From positions 1-56,582 of the forward strand of contig CAZKNJ010000012.1 in the NCBI GenBank assembly GCA_964554185.1: a DNA stretch of 56,582 nucleotides, written 5' to 3'. The notes under the pieces are model-generated. The model saw nothing but the letters and a program-made list of their open reading frames with translations, searched no databases and was not told the origin of the DNA. The position numbers were made by a program, and so were the translations under genes. Below, piece by piece: positions 16,784-25,700 of this stretch. The stretch's first letter is position 1, and each line of letters begins with the position of its first letter. The stretch is from CAZKNJ01 sp964554185 (GTDB lineage: Bacteria > 4484-113).

Positions 16784-19582
16784 ATGAAAGTGCTGAAAGC
16801 AATCGGGATGCTGTTGATAATGGTCCTCATCGCCGCCTCCTCCTGCGGAGGCGGCGGTGGAGGCGGGCAGGCCCCCATTCTGCCCAGCCAGGCCGGTGGC
16901 GGGGGCGGCGGCGGTGTGGACGAACTCCGCATCGTCACCTTCACCGCGTCACCGACGCTTGGCGGCTCTCCGCTCGGCGTCAACTTCATCGCGACCGTGT
17001 CCGGTGGCACGATGCCCTACACTTACATGTGGGACTTCGACAACGACGGTGCCTTTGACTTCTACATCAACGATGTAGCAAGCCGCACCGAGCAGTCCTA
17101 CCATCTGTACTATCTCCGCGCCGCGGACCAGAGTGTCGGGATCTCCGTGTACCAGGCGACAGTAAGGGTCGTTGATGACGCGGGTAAGTCCATGACCAGC
17201 GAGCCGCTTGTGATCACTGTTACCAGTGAGCCGCAATTCGCGCTCGACAGTCAGCTTACCCGCGTCTTCAGCGACACCGTCCTGGGGTACGACGCGGAGG
17301 GGGAGCCCGTTTACGGCTTCCTTTCGGGCGCGCCCGTATACTTCCGTGTGTTCCCCGACCTCCTCAATCCCGGTACGCCTCCGTACCGGTTCCAGTGGGA
17401 CTTTGACGGCGACGGCAAGACCGACTCCGTGCTGCAAAACCCGCAGTACACCTACACGCTGCTGGATGGGACTAGCCAGAGCATCGTGGCGATGCTCCTG
17501 GTTACCGATTCCAACGGCTACACGGTTCGCCGCGAGTTCCCGCTGGTGGTCATCAAAGAAGTGCCCACCGAGCCCACGGGGCCGCCAGAGCTACTGGTGA
17601 ACGTGGCCCCGCCGGTGCGTTCCGACGGGTCCATACTCGTGAGTTTCGACTCCTCAAGCGATGTGAATGCGGAGCGCGAGCCGGTGATGCACGCGAGCGT
17701 AACGGTTGACCCGGACCATCCGGGCGTGGAGCCGTACGCGTACTGGTGGGACTTCACCAACGACGGTATCTACGACGCCAACACGACGACGGCGTCAGTT
17801 CCCTACTACGATGCCGACCTAAAGATAATGGTAAACCCGTACATCACGTACGGCGCACCTTTCCGCGACTACACTCTCGCTCTGCAGTTCGTGGACGGCA
17901 TCGGCCAAACCCAGCGCCTGGAATGGCCGGTGCACGTGGTTGACCGCGCTTACGAGCCGGTGGTCAATCCGCTCACCACCCAGATTGCGGTCTATGCCGA
18001 CTACGACCAGGACGGCGGCTTCGACCCGAACAATCTCACCGACGCCCGCCAGGAGTTCCTGGAGGTACTGCAGAACACCGCAATAACCACCGCGGTGCGC
18101 GTCACCGCCGGCGGCTCCACCGGCACCTACAAATACCTGATTGACTTGCTGGGTGACGATGTGTACGCCGTGGCGTCCGACCCCGGCGCGCTGGTGCCCG
18201 GGGGCGAGCCGGTGCAGCTGGCCTGGGACCCCGAGTTTGATGGTACTTACGAGCCGGTTGATCTTGACGGCGACCCCGACACTCCCGACGCGACCATCGA
18301 GCTCTACGGTACTAGCTCTGTTGTATTCGTGATTACCTACCCGGTGACCATGCTTCCGGGCTACAAGGCCGTGAAGGTCAAGACCGTGGCCCTGTCCGAA
18401 TCCGGGCTGGAGCTGGCCAACCGCGTTGACCACACTCCGCTGTCCTTCGTGGGCCGGCGCAACCTTGACGCTACGGGTGTGGCCTTCAAGCCGCGCCGCG
18501 ACTTTGGCCTGGCGGCGGTCACGGTAATTGATGAGAACTTCACGCCGGGCGACATTACCGACGACCGTTACAAGGAGCGCCGCGTGTACGCCATCGGCGG
18601 CATGGATGGCAACCTTGCGCTGCGCAGCGTCCAACTGCTCAAGCAGACCGCGGTACTTGCCACCGGCGTGTGGAATCCGTCCTTTGAGGTTAGCGACCGC
18701 TTGCCGCTGTCCACCGGGCGCGGCCAGCTCATTGCCGAACCGTTGGCGGCTTACTCACGCGACACGGTTCCGGATATCTTCGCGATTGGCGGATACAACA
18801 ACGTCCAGGAGACGGTATCCACTGTTGAGCGCCTGCCGGCTATTGATAGCGTCGGGGGCGACCTGCTGGACCGGCCCGCAGTGCCGTGGGAGGTCATCGG
18901 CACCATCGGCAACAACGACACCGAGCTGCGCCAGATGTCCGCCATCTTCGGCATCAGCTACGGCGGCAATGCCTCGCTCATCATGCTGGGCGGCCTGCGG
19001 GGAGACCCGTCCGGCGAGCAAGTCTCCTCCACCGGCTGGCTCTACACCCCGACTAACAACTCCTGGTACACCGGCGTGATTCCCGCGATGCCCACCCCGC
19101 GTTACGACTTCGCTATGGTGATGGACGTGCCTTCCTCGAACGCGATATACCTGTACATCATTGGTGGACGCAACAACCAGGGTCAGAGTGTACGGTCGAT
19201 TGAACGGGTGAACCTGCTTACCGGCGGCTGGGAAATCCTGCCGGATATGCGCAATGCGCGTGCCGGCGCAGCGGCCGAGGTGATTAACGGCATAATCTAC
19301 GTCTACGGCGGCGTGAACTACCCGTTTGACCAGGGCACGCCGAGCTACGTGAATGAGGCTGAAGTCTTCAATCCCACCACCTACCGGTGGTCGCGCACGG
19401 TGCCGGCGGACGCGGGCGCGGCCCGCGTGGGCGCAGGCTCGGTGCGGTTGGCCAGTTTCATGACCGACGGTGAACCCACGCCATACGATACCATCTGGAT
19501 AGTCGGTGGCGAGACCGCCCAGGGCGTCATGGCGACCACGCTGGTCGAGCTGCAAGTGGAAGCGCTGGCCAACCTCGAGTAA
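16784..19582 (+). CDS. PKD-domain/Kelch lipoprotein
   Basis: 932-residue exported lipoprotein, a paralogue of the preceding gene. The signal MKVLKAIGMLLIMVLIAASSC puts the lipid Cys at residue 21, then a run of Gly and a second Gly-rich linker. Three PKD-like modules follow (YMWDFDNDGAFD, QWDFDGDGKTD, YWWDFTNDGIYD), then a less clear beta-rich middle part. From about residue 600 come six Kelch motifs: VYAIGGMDGN, FAIGGYNNVQ, IMLGGLRGD, YIIGGRNNQG, YVYGGVNYP and WIVGGETAQG, enough for a six-bladed propeller. Function unknown; an adhesion or glycan-binding role is a family-based guess. A GGGAGG lies 10 nt before the ATG. It is 48 nt after the first Kelch gene, so probably in one operon. Confidence 0.8.
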   Translation: MKVLKAIGMLLIMVLIAASSCGGGGGGGQAPILPSQAGGGGGGGVDELRIVTFTASPTLGGSPLGVNFIATVSGGTMPYTYMWDFDNDGAFDFYINDVASRTEQSYHLYYLRAADQSVGISVYQATVRVVDDAGKSMTSEPLVITVTSEPQFALDSQLTRVFSDTVLGYDAEGEPVYGFLSGAPVYFRVFPDLLNPGTPPYRFQWDFDGDGKTDSVLQNPQYTYTLLDGTSQSIVAMLLVTDSNGYTVRREFPLVVIKEVPTEPTGPPELLVNVAPPVRSDGSILVSFDSSSDVNAEREPVMHASVTVDPDHPGVEPYAYWWDFTNDGIYDANTTTASVPYYDADLKIMVNPYITYGAPFRDYTLALQFVDGIGQTQRLEWPVHVVDRAYEPVVNPLTTQIAVYADYDQDGGFDPNNLTDARQEFLEVLQNTAITTAVRVTAGGSTGTYKYLIDLLGDDVYAVASDPGALVPGGEPVQLAWDPEFDGTYEPVDLDGDPDTPDATIELYGTSSVVFVITYPVTMLPGYKAVKVKTVALSESGLELANRVDHTPLSFVGRRNLDATGVAFKPRRDFGLAAVTVIDENFTPGDITDDRYKERRVYAIGGMDGNLALRSVQLLKQTAVLATGVWNPSFEVSDRLPLSTGRGQLIAEPLAAYSRDTVPDIFAIGGYNNVQETVSTVERLPAIDSVGGDLLDRPAVPWEVIGTIGNNDTELRQMSAIFGISYGGNASLIMLGGLRGDPSGEQVSSTGWLYTPTNNSWYTGVIPAMPTPRYDFAMVMDVPSSNAIYLYIIGGRNNQGQSVRSIERVNLLTGGWEILPDMRNARAGAAAEVINGIIYVYGGVNYPFDQGTPSYVNEAEVFNPTTYRWSRTVPADAGAARVGAGSVRLASFMTDGEPTPYDTIWIVGGETAQGVMATTLVELQVEALANLE

Positions 19583-19602
19583 GCGCTGCAAATTGAACAA
19601 AC

Positions 19603-19640
19603 AAGGGGCGTGCCCGCAAAAGGGTGCGCCCCTTTTGATT
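19603..19640. terminator. Rho-independent terminator between convergent genes
   Basis: AAGGGGCGTGCCC (19603-19615), loop GCAAAA, and GGGTGCGCCCCTT (19622-19634) form a 13-bp stem with two G-T pairs, followed by TTGATT on the plus strand. On the other side the minus strand is T-rich (complement of 19590-19602), so it can also serve the Hsp70 operon coming from the opposite direction. Confidence 0.85.
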
Positions 19641-19674
19641 CGCCTGGGGGAATCAAGTGCCAGTGTGGCGGGTT

Positions 19675-20304
19675 CTATCTCTTGGCTATCTTGATAGCTC
19701 TAGCCAGCGGTGTCAGATAGCTGTCGTCCGGGAGCAACTCCGCGCCGCGCAACAAGTACCGCTCAGCCGCGTCAAACTCCTCACGTTTCAGCGCAATCTG
19801 AACGGCCAGCCTCCAGGCTTCCGCGAGGTGCGGGGCGAGCGAGAGCGCCTTGTCGGCGTGGTGCGCCGCGTCTGCCAGCGAGCCCTGCCGTGCCGAGGTC
19901 AGCGCCAGGTTGAAGTGCATCTTGGCGCTCTCCATGCGCTCAACCGAGGCGGCTATGTCCTCCATAAGCCCTGCTTTCTCCGGACAGTCCTCCGCCAGCG
20001 CGGAAGCCATTCGCTGGGCGTCGTCCAGGCGGTTCTCGCGCAGAGCGATAACCGCGCGCAGCACATCTATCGTTTCTACCGGCGCGGGAAGCAGTCTTTC
20101 GGCCTCGCCCAACGCCTGCCTGGCCTCCGTCAGCTCGCCGCGCGACACCGCGTTGGCGGCGGTGTTGATCAGGCGGCAGGCGGCGCTATGCTGCTCGTAG
20201 TAGGGGGATAGGTCCGATTCACATTTGGGGCAGGCCTGCACGCGAGTGGTGAGTGTCCCGTGGCAAACGGGGCAGGCTGTTAGTTGCGGCAACCGCATGC
20301 GCAC
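19675..20304 (-). CDS. Zinc-ribbon/TPR protein, last gene of the Hsp70 operon
   Basis: 209-residue cytoplasmic protein of unknown family. Residues about 9-30 contain CPVC and CPKC 15 residues apart, a zinc-ribbon layout. The remainder is helical with TPR-like units, best seen in ALTSARQGSLADAAHHADKAL and AEAWRLAVQIALKREEFDAAE. It follows dnaK by 12 nt. Since zinc CxxC pairs and TPRs both serve substrate or Hsp70 binding in known co-chaperones, I infer a co-chaperone role in the same machine. Start is GTG at 20304 or ATG at 20298; neither has a clear ribosome-binding site. Confidence 0.65.
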   Translation of the reverse strand: MRMRLPQLTACPVCHGTLTTRVQACPKCESDLSPYYEQHSAACRLINTAANAVSRGELTEARQALGEAERLLPAPVETIDVLRAVIALRENRLDDAQRMASALAEDCPEKAGLMEDIAASVERMESAKMHFNLALTSARQGSLADAAHHADKALSLAPHLAEAWRLAVQIALKREEFDAAERYLLRGAELLPDDSYLTPLARAIKIAKR

Positions 20305-20316
20305 ACCCGGCGGGTG

Positions 20317-22065
20317 CTAGTAAGAGTAGTCCGCGATCAGGCCCGTCGCCTTCTCAATGTGTTCTTCCAGTTTGGCGAGGTCTTCCGCCTTCAGCGCGTC
20401 CTTGAGCTTCTTGGCCATCTCGCTGAGGGCCGTGAGCTCAATGCCGTCAATCTTCTTTTCGCCCTTCTCCGCGGCCTTGACCAACCCGCTGAGGTCCTTG
20501 AGCGTACGTTCCGCCTCAAATAGGATCTTGGACTTCTCGCGCTGGGCCAGCATGCTGCCGGTGTGTTTGCTGATGTCGCGCTGGGCGTAAGCCACCTCGT
20601 CGGTGGAGAGCCGCTTCTTGGAGGCCTTAATCGTGATGGACTTGGCCTGGCCGGTCTTGCGGTCCTTCGCCGTGATCTTCACGATGCCGTTCACATCGTA
20701 GTCAAACGACACCTCCACCAGCGCCTCGCCCCTGGCCGCAGGCGTGATTCCGCCGAGGATAAACTCGCCCAGCGACTCGTTCTCGGCCGCCTTCTGGCCC
20801 TCGCCCTGCAGTACGTGAATCAGCGCTTCGGACTGGCCGTCCACGGTGGTGCGGTACAGGCTTTTGCGGCTGCAGGGGATGGCGGTGTTGCGCGGCACGA
20901 TGGACGAGAACTTGTCCCCCTCGGTTTCAATGCCCAGCGTGAAAGGCGCCACGTCCACCACCACGAACTCCTCCAGAGAGCCGCGCTTGATGCCCGCCTG
21001 GATGGATGCGCCGATGGCGACGCACTCCTCGGGATTGATGTCCTTCAGCGCTTCGCGGCCCATCACATCGCGCACAAGCCGCTGCACCATCGGCGTGCGG
21101 GTCATGCCTCCCACCAGGATGATGGCGTCAACCTGGTCCGGTGGCAGGTTGGCGTCCGACAGCGCTAGCTTCATCGGCTGTTCCGTCTGTTGCACGAGGT
21201 CTTTCACCAGTTCCTCGTACTTCGCGCGGGTAACAGTCTCGTGCAGGTGCAGCGGTTCATCGCCTTCAGTGTAGATGAACGGCAGGTTGACCTCGGTCTC
21301 CAGCAGCGACGACAAGTCAATCTTAGCGGTTTCCGCCGCCTCCTTCAGGCGCTGCAGGATGGCGCGCTGCTGCGAGACATCCGGTATGTTCTTCAGGTCA
21401 ACCTTCTCCTTGTCCTTGAAGCGGTCGATGAGATATTGAACCATCCGGTAGTCAAAGTCGTCGCCGCCGAGGTTGTTGTTGCCGGTGGTGGCGAGCACTT
21501 TGAACGCGCCCTCAACCAGGCGGATGACGGACACGTCAAAGGTGCCGCCGCCGAGGTCGTACACCATAATCGTGCGAGCCTCTCCGCCCTTGTCAAAGCC
21601 GTAAGCCAGCGCAGCCGCGGTAGGCTCGTTGATGATGCGCTCCACCTTGAAACCGGCGATTTCGCCGGCGTCTTTCGTGGCCTGCCGCTGCGCGTCGGTG
21701 AAGTAGGCCGGGACGGTGATTATTGCCTCACTTACGACGGTGCCGAGGTAGGTTTCCGCGTCAAGCTTGAGCTTCTTGAGGATGACCGCCGAGATCTCCT
21801 GCGGAGAGTACTCGCGCTCGCCGATGACGATTCTCCGGTCGGTGCCCATCATGCGCTTGATGCTCGTGACCGTGCGCTCGGGATTGGCTACCGCTTGATT
21901 CTTCGCCGTTTCGCCCACCAGCAGCTCTCCGGTGTCGGTAAATCCGACGACGGAAGGCGTGATGAACTTACCCCGCTCATTGGGAATGAGCGTGGGCTTG
22001 GCGTCTACTATGGCTGCGACCAACGAGTTGGTCGTACCCAGGTCAATTCCAACAATCTGCGCCAT
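20317..22065 (-). CDS. dnaK: Hsp70 chaperone, short DnaK-type
   Basis: ATP-driven chaperone of 582 residues, about 50 shorter than standard DnaK. The ATPase domain shows VGIDLGTTNSLVA, VPAYFTDAQRQATKDAG, INEPTAAALAYG, VYDLGGGTFDVS and ILVGGMTRTPMVQ. The substrate domain has VAPFTLGIET, ITPAARGEA and FDYDVNGIVKITAKD; a helical lid follows, but the protein stops at LIADYSY with no disordered tail. It lies 27 nt after grpE and in an operon with no standard dnaJ. I take it to be a specialised second Hsp70 rather than the general one; whether a full-length dnaK exists elsewhere cannot be seen here. Confidence 0.9.
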   Translation of the reverse strand: MAQIVGIDLGTTNSLVAAIVDAKPTLIPNERGKFITPSVVGFTDTGELLVGETAKNQAVANPERTVTSIKRMMGTDRRIVIGEREYSPQEISAVILKKLKLDAETYLGTVVSEAIITVPAYFTDAQRQATKDAGEIAGFKVERIINEPTAAALAYGFDKGGEARTIMVYDLGGGTFDVSVIRLVEGAFKVLATTGNNNLGGDDFDYRMVQYLIDRFKDKEKVDLKNIPDVSQQRAILQRLKEAAETAKIDLSSLLETEVNLPFIYTEGDEPLHLHETVTRAKYEELVKDLVQQTEQPMKLALSDANLPPDQVDAIILVGGMTRTPMVQRLVRDVMGREALKDINPEECVAIGASIQAGIKRGSLEEFVVVDVAPFTLGIETEGDKFSSIVPRNTAIPCSRKSLYRTTVDGQSEALIHVLQGEGQKAAENESLGEFILGGITPAARGEALVEVSFDYDVNGIVKITAKDRKTGQAKSITIKASKKRLSTDEVAYAQRDISKHTGSMLAQREKSKILFEAERTLKDLSGLVKAAEKGEKKIDGIELTALSEMAKKLKDALKAEDLAKLEEHIEKATGLIADYSY

Positions 22066-22092
22066 GATAACTCCTATGAATCCAAGATCGCA

Positions 22093-22782
22093 CTATCCGG
22101 CACCGGCGTTCCCGCCGGTCTTGCGATTTCGCACGATAAGCACCTGAGCGCTCCGCAACACTTGGTCGTCCAGCCGGTAGCCGGTCAGCTGCACCTCGGC
22201 GATGCTGCCGTCCGGCTTGCCGGGATCCTCCACCGTCGCCAGGGCCATATGCACCCTGGGGTCAAACCGCTCGTATTCCGTAATCTGCGTGACCCCCAGC
22301 CGCGCCAGCTTCCCCAGCAGCAGCCGGTAGATGGACTCCATGCCGGCAAACACGCTCTCAGGTATGCCTTCAGTTTTTCTGGCCGCAGCGAGCACGCGCT
22401 CGCAGGCGTCCGCCACTTCCAGAAAGCCCTCAACCGCAGCCCTGGACGGCTCCAGGCTGGCGACCTTGTCAACTTTGCCCAGGAGTCTCGCCAGATCCCC
22501 CCGTAGCCGCTCAAGGTCTTCGCCAACCCGGTCCAGCCCAACCGCCTCGATTGCTGGCATCCTCAGTCCGCTGACGCCCCGCTGCAAGCGGAAAAGCTCG
22601 ATGCGAATCCGGTTCAGCTCAGTTTGGTACTCGTAAAGGCTGTAATCGGGCGCAGCAGTTGCAGCTTCGCCCGGAAGCCCCTCGTTCCCCAATCTGAATG
22701 ATATATTGTAGTAACGCTCGGTATTGAAGTCAACGCGCGCGGCTGCTTCGCGCAGAATAGCCGCTTTTGCCTTCCGCTTCAT
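22093..22782 (-). CDS. grpE: GrpE-like nucleotide exchange factor
   Basis: 229 residues. The C-terminal part is clearly GrpE: LLLGKLARLGVTQITEYERFD, then DPRVHMALATVEDP and YRLDDQVLRSAQVLIV, the beta-wing that contacts the Hsp70 ATPase domain. The central helical stalk (about residues 50-140) is divergent, and the N-terminal 45 residues look unrelated to other GrpE proteins. Start ATG overlaps the stop of the upstream TPR gene (ATGA), so translation is coupled. Position between the J-like gene and dnaK gives a complete Hsp70 cycle in one operon. Confidence 0.82.
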   Translation of the reverse strand: MKRKAKAAILREAAARVDFNTERYYNISFRLGNEGLPGEAATAAPDYSLYEYQTELNRIRIELFRLQRGVSGLRMPAIEAVGLDRVGEDLERLRGDLARLLGKVDKVASLEPSRAAVEGFLEVADACERVLAAARKTEGIPESVFAGMESIYRLLLGKLARLGVTQITEYERFDPRVHMALATVEDPGKPDGSIAEVQLTGYRLDDQVLRSAQVLIVRNRKTGGNAGAG

Positions 22783-25700
22783 ACTACCGAGATGTCCCCC
22801 AGCCGGAAGTAGTACTGAATGGACTCCTCCAGCTTCTTGACCACGGTCTCCGGCGGCGTGTCGTCCGGTTCCAGCTGCGAGCAGTCCGGCTCGGGCACGG
22901 CCGCGTGCAGGTTCAGGTCTTCAAACGCCGCGCCGACTTTGCTGTCGCCCAGCACAAGCTTGCGCAACCGGCCCGCGTCCACTGGCTCATAGGCGAAGAT
23001 GTCTATGCGGTCGCGCTTGCGGCTCTCTGTCAGGTTGGCGTAAGCGTCTTCCAGCAGCATGAAGTCGCTGGCGTGCCGCTCGGGATTGAATATCTTGACC
23101 AGCCTGAAGTAGCTCTTCTCGATCTGCCCCTTGCTGGCGTTCTTGCTCAGCCCCAGTATCCAGTAGAACTGGTTCGCCTGCTGGAAGTAGTCCACCATTT
23201 CCTCAGTCTTAGCGAGGTACACCTCGTCGGGCCGCTCGCGCTGCGAAACAAAGACGTCCGCCAGCAGGCGCTCAACTTCGCCGATGGCGACGGTGAGCGG
23301 GGCGTACCGCTGCGGGTTGCGGTCAACCATCACCTTCCAGCGGTTCAGCAGCTTGCGCCAGTAGACCGCCGAGCGGTCAAAGTCGTCCACCGACATGTAG
23401 GCGATGGCGATGTTCTGGATGATTGACAGGTTCTCCGGGTCGTACTCAACCGACTTCTCCCATTCGGCGATGCCGAGCTTGATGTTGCCCTTGAGCGCGA
23501 GGTTGTAGGCGTTGAGGTCAAGTGTGTAGGCGTAGAGCTTGCCCAGGTGCTGGAACTCGGGCGCGAGCTTCTTCAGATCCTCCCAGGTTTCCATTGCCTC
23601 CTGGGCGTAGCCCGCCTGCAAGAATGCCAGTCCGATTTCCAGCAGCTCCGCAAGTTTCGTCTCGTCATGGGTCTGGCGCTGCTGTGACGCGGTGAGCAGC
23701 TGCTTCCAGTAGGTCACCGCGAGCTTGCGGTCGCCCTGCTTGGCGCAGGCCTTGCCCATAAACCACAGCCGCTGAAGCTCCTGCTGGCCGCCCTTCGCGT
23801 GCTTGGAGAGCAGCTTCAGCGCGCGGTCGTATTGCCCGTCGTGAATGTAGAAAGCGGCGAAGGGAATAGGGCCTTTCGCATCCTCGGGAAACTCGAAGTC
23901 CTTGAACGTTTCCGCACCCTCCTGGGCTTCGTCCGCCAGGCATGCCTCCAGCAGCAGCGGTATGCTGCTGGTCAGCATCGTTCCCCGCCGCTTGAGGTCC
24001 AGGAAGACGCGCCACGCCTTCTCCGGCTGGCTGTTCTGGATGTAACAGTAAGCCTGCGACCGCTCCAACATCGGCGTATCGGTCGTCCAGGTGATGTCGC
24101 GGTAGTAAATCAGCGCCTGCGCGTATTTCTTTAGCAGGTGGTATGAGTACGCTAGGTACACTTTTACGTCCATGCTCTTGGGCAGGACGCGGTGCGCCAC
24201 TTCCAGCACGTTGACCGCCATCTCAAATTCGCGGTTGAAGAAGTACTGCTTGGCGTATATCAGCAGCAAGTCCACAATCACGCTGCGTAGAAAGCGGTCG
24301 GTGCGGTTCACCTCAATCGCCTCAATGAAGTTGCCCAGCGCCTGATCCCACTCGCCTTTCTGAATGAGTTCGTACGCGCGAGCCGCCAGTATCATGGAGT
24401 ATGTCCGCTGTTCGGCGCGGCCGTTGGGGTTGTACCGGTAGACCGCTTCCAACTCCTTCTGCGCCTCTACCGTGGTTCCCATGCGCCAGAGCGCGATGCC
24501 GATTTCCAGGCTTACCCAGCGGCGATAAGGAAGGCTGTTTGCGTCGTTGAGCACTTCGCGGTACAGCTCCACCGCGTCGCCGTAGTCGCCTGTCAGCTCC
24601 GCGTTCAGCCCGCGCCTGAGCTTGATGAGTATCTCAGGAACCGAATCCGGATTGGCCTCCAGCTCCTCAATGAGGGGCCAGGCCTCGCGCGGCGTCATCT
24701 TCTGCTGGAGCGCCGCCGCCCGCCAATAGAGCACTCTGGCCTTCATCTCCGGCGACTTCAGCGCGTCCAGCAGCTTGAGCGCTTCATCCTCTAGGTTCTC
24801 CGCCAGGCGGATTTTTGCGAGGTGGTAGTCGTTCTCCTCGGTGTGCTCGTACTCGTTGGCGACCTGGTAAGCCTTGGCCGACAGCTCGTAATTGTAGCGG
24901 TCGAGGTAGAACTTCCCGATGTCCTGCAGGAGGCTGAGGTTGCCGGTCTCCTCCAGGCGCTTGGAAAGCCGCTCGCAGTCCAGATCGAAGCAGCGCACCG
25001 CCAGCGCCAGCCGGTGTTTGTAGTCCTGGTTGCTGGTGAGCACATCTTCCAGCAGCAGGAATGATATTCCCGCGGGGCATTCGTACTTCTCAAGCTCAAA
25101 CCGCTCGTAGCAGATTCTTAGCTTCAAATCCTCCGGCACCTCCACCATGCCGGGCTTCTCGGTAAGGATGTCCGAGAGCATCTTCACGAGCTTGGTGTTT
25201 TCCTTGCGCTCCTCGATGGTGCGGTGGTACAGCTCAAGGTAGATCTTCGCCGCCTGCTCGTCTTTGCGGTCCAGCGCGAGGAAGCACTTGGTGCGGGCCT
25301 CCAGCAGCGCTTCCTTGCGGTTGCCCTGCGCCTGCGGCAGCGCCAGTTCAAGGTAATCCAGCGTCCTGCGGTCGAAGTTGCCGTCCTCAATGCGCTTCTC
25401 CGCCAGCAGCATCGCGACCTGCTTCTTGTGCGTCTCGTCCAACAGCGTGAACGCCCGCTCGTAAATCAGGAACGCCTTCGGCTGGCGCGTCTCGTATGTC
25501 AAATAGCTCGCTGCCAGCAGCGGCAGTATCTCCGGGTTGTTCGGGTCGTGGGCGAGCGCAACTTCGTAGATGAGCTGCGCTTGCTCGTCAACCCGCTTCT
25601 TCTCAATGTAGCTGGCAGCCAGCAGGCTGTACAGGCGCGCCTGCCGCCGCTCTGGCCAGGAGCCCAGGTAATGCTCGTAAACCCTGCAGGCGAAGTCGTC

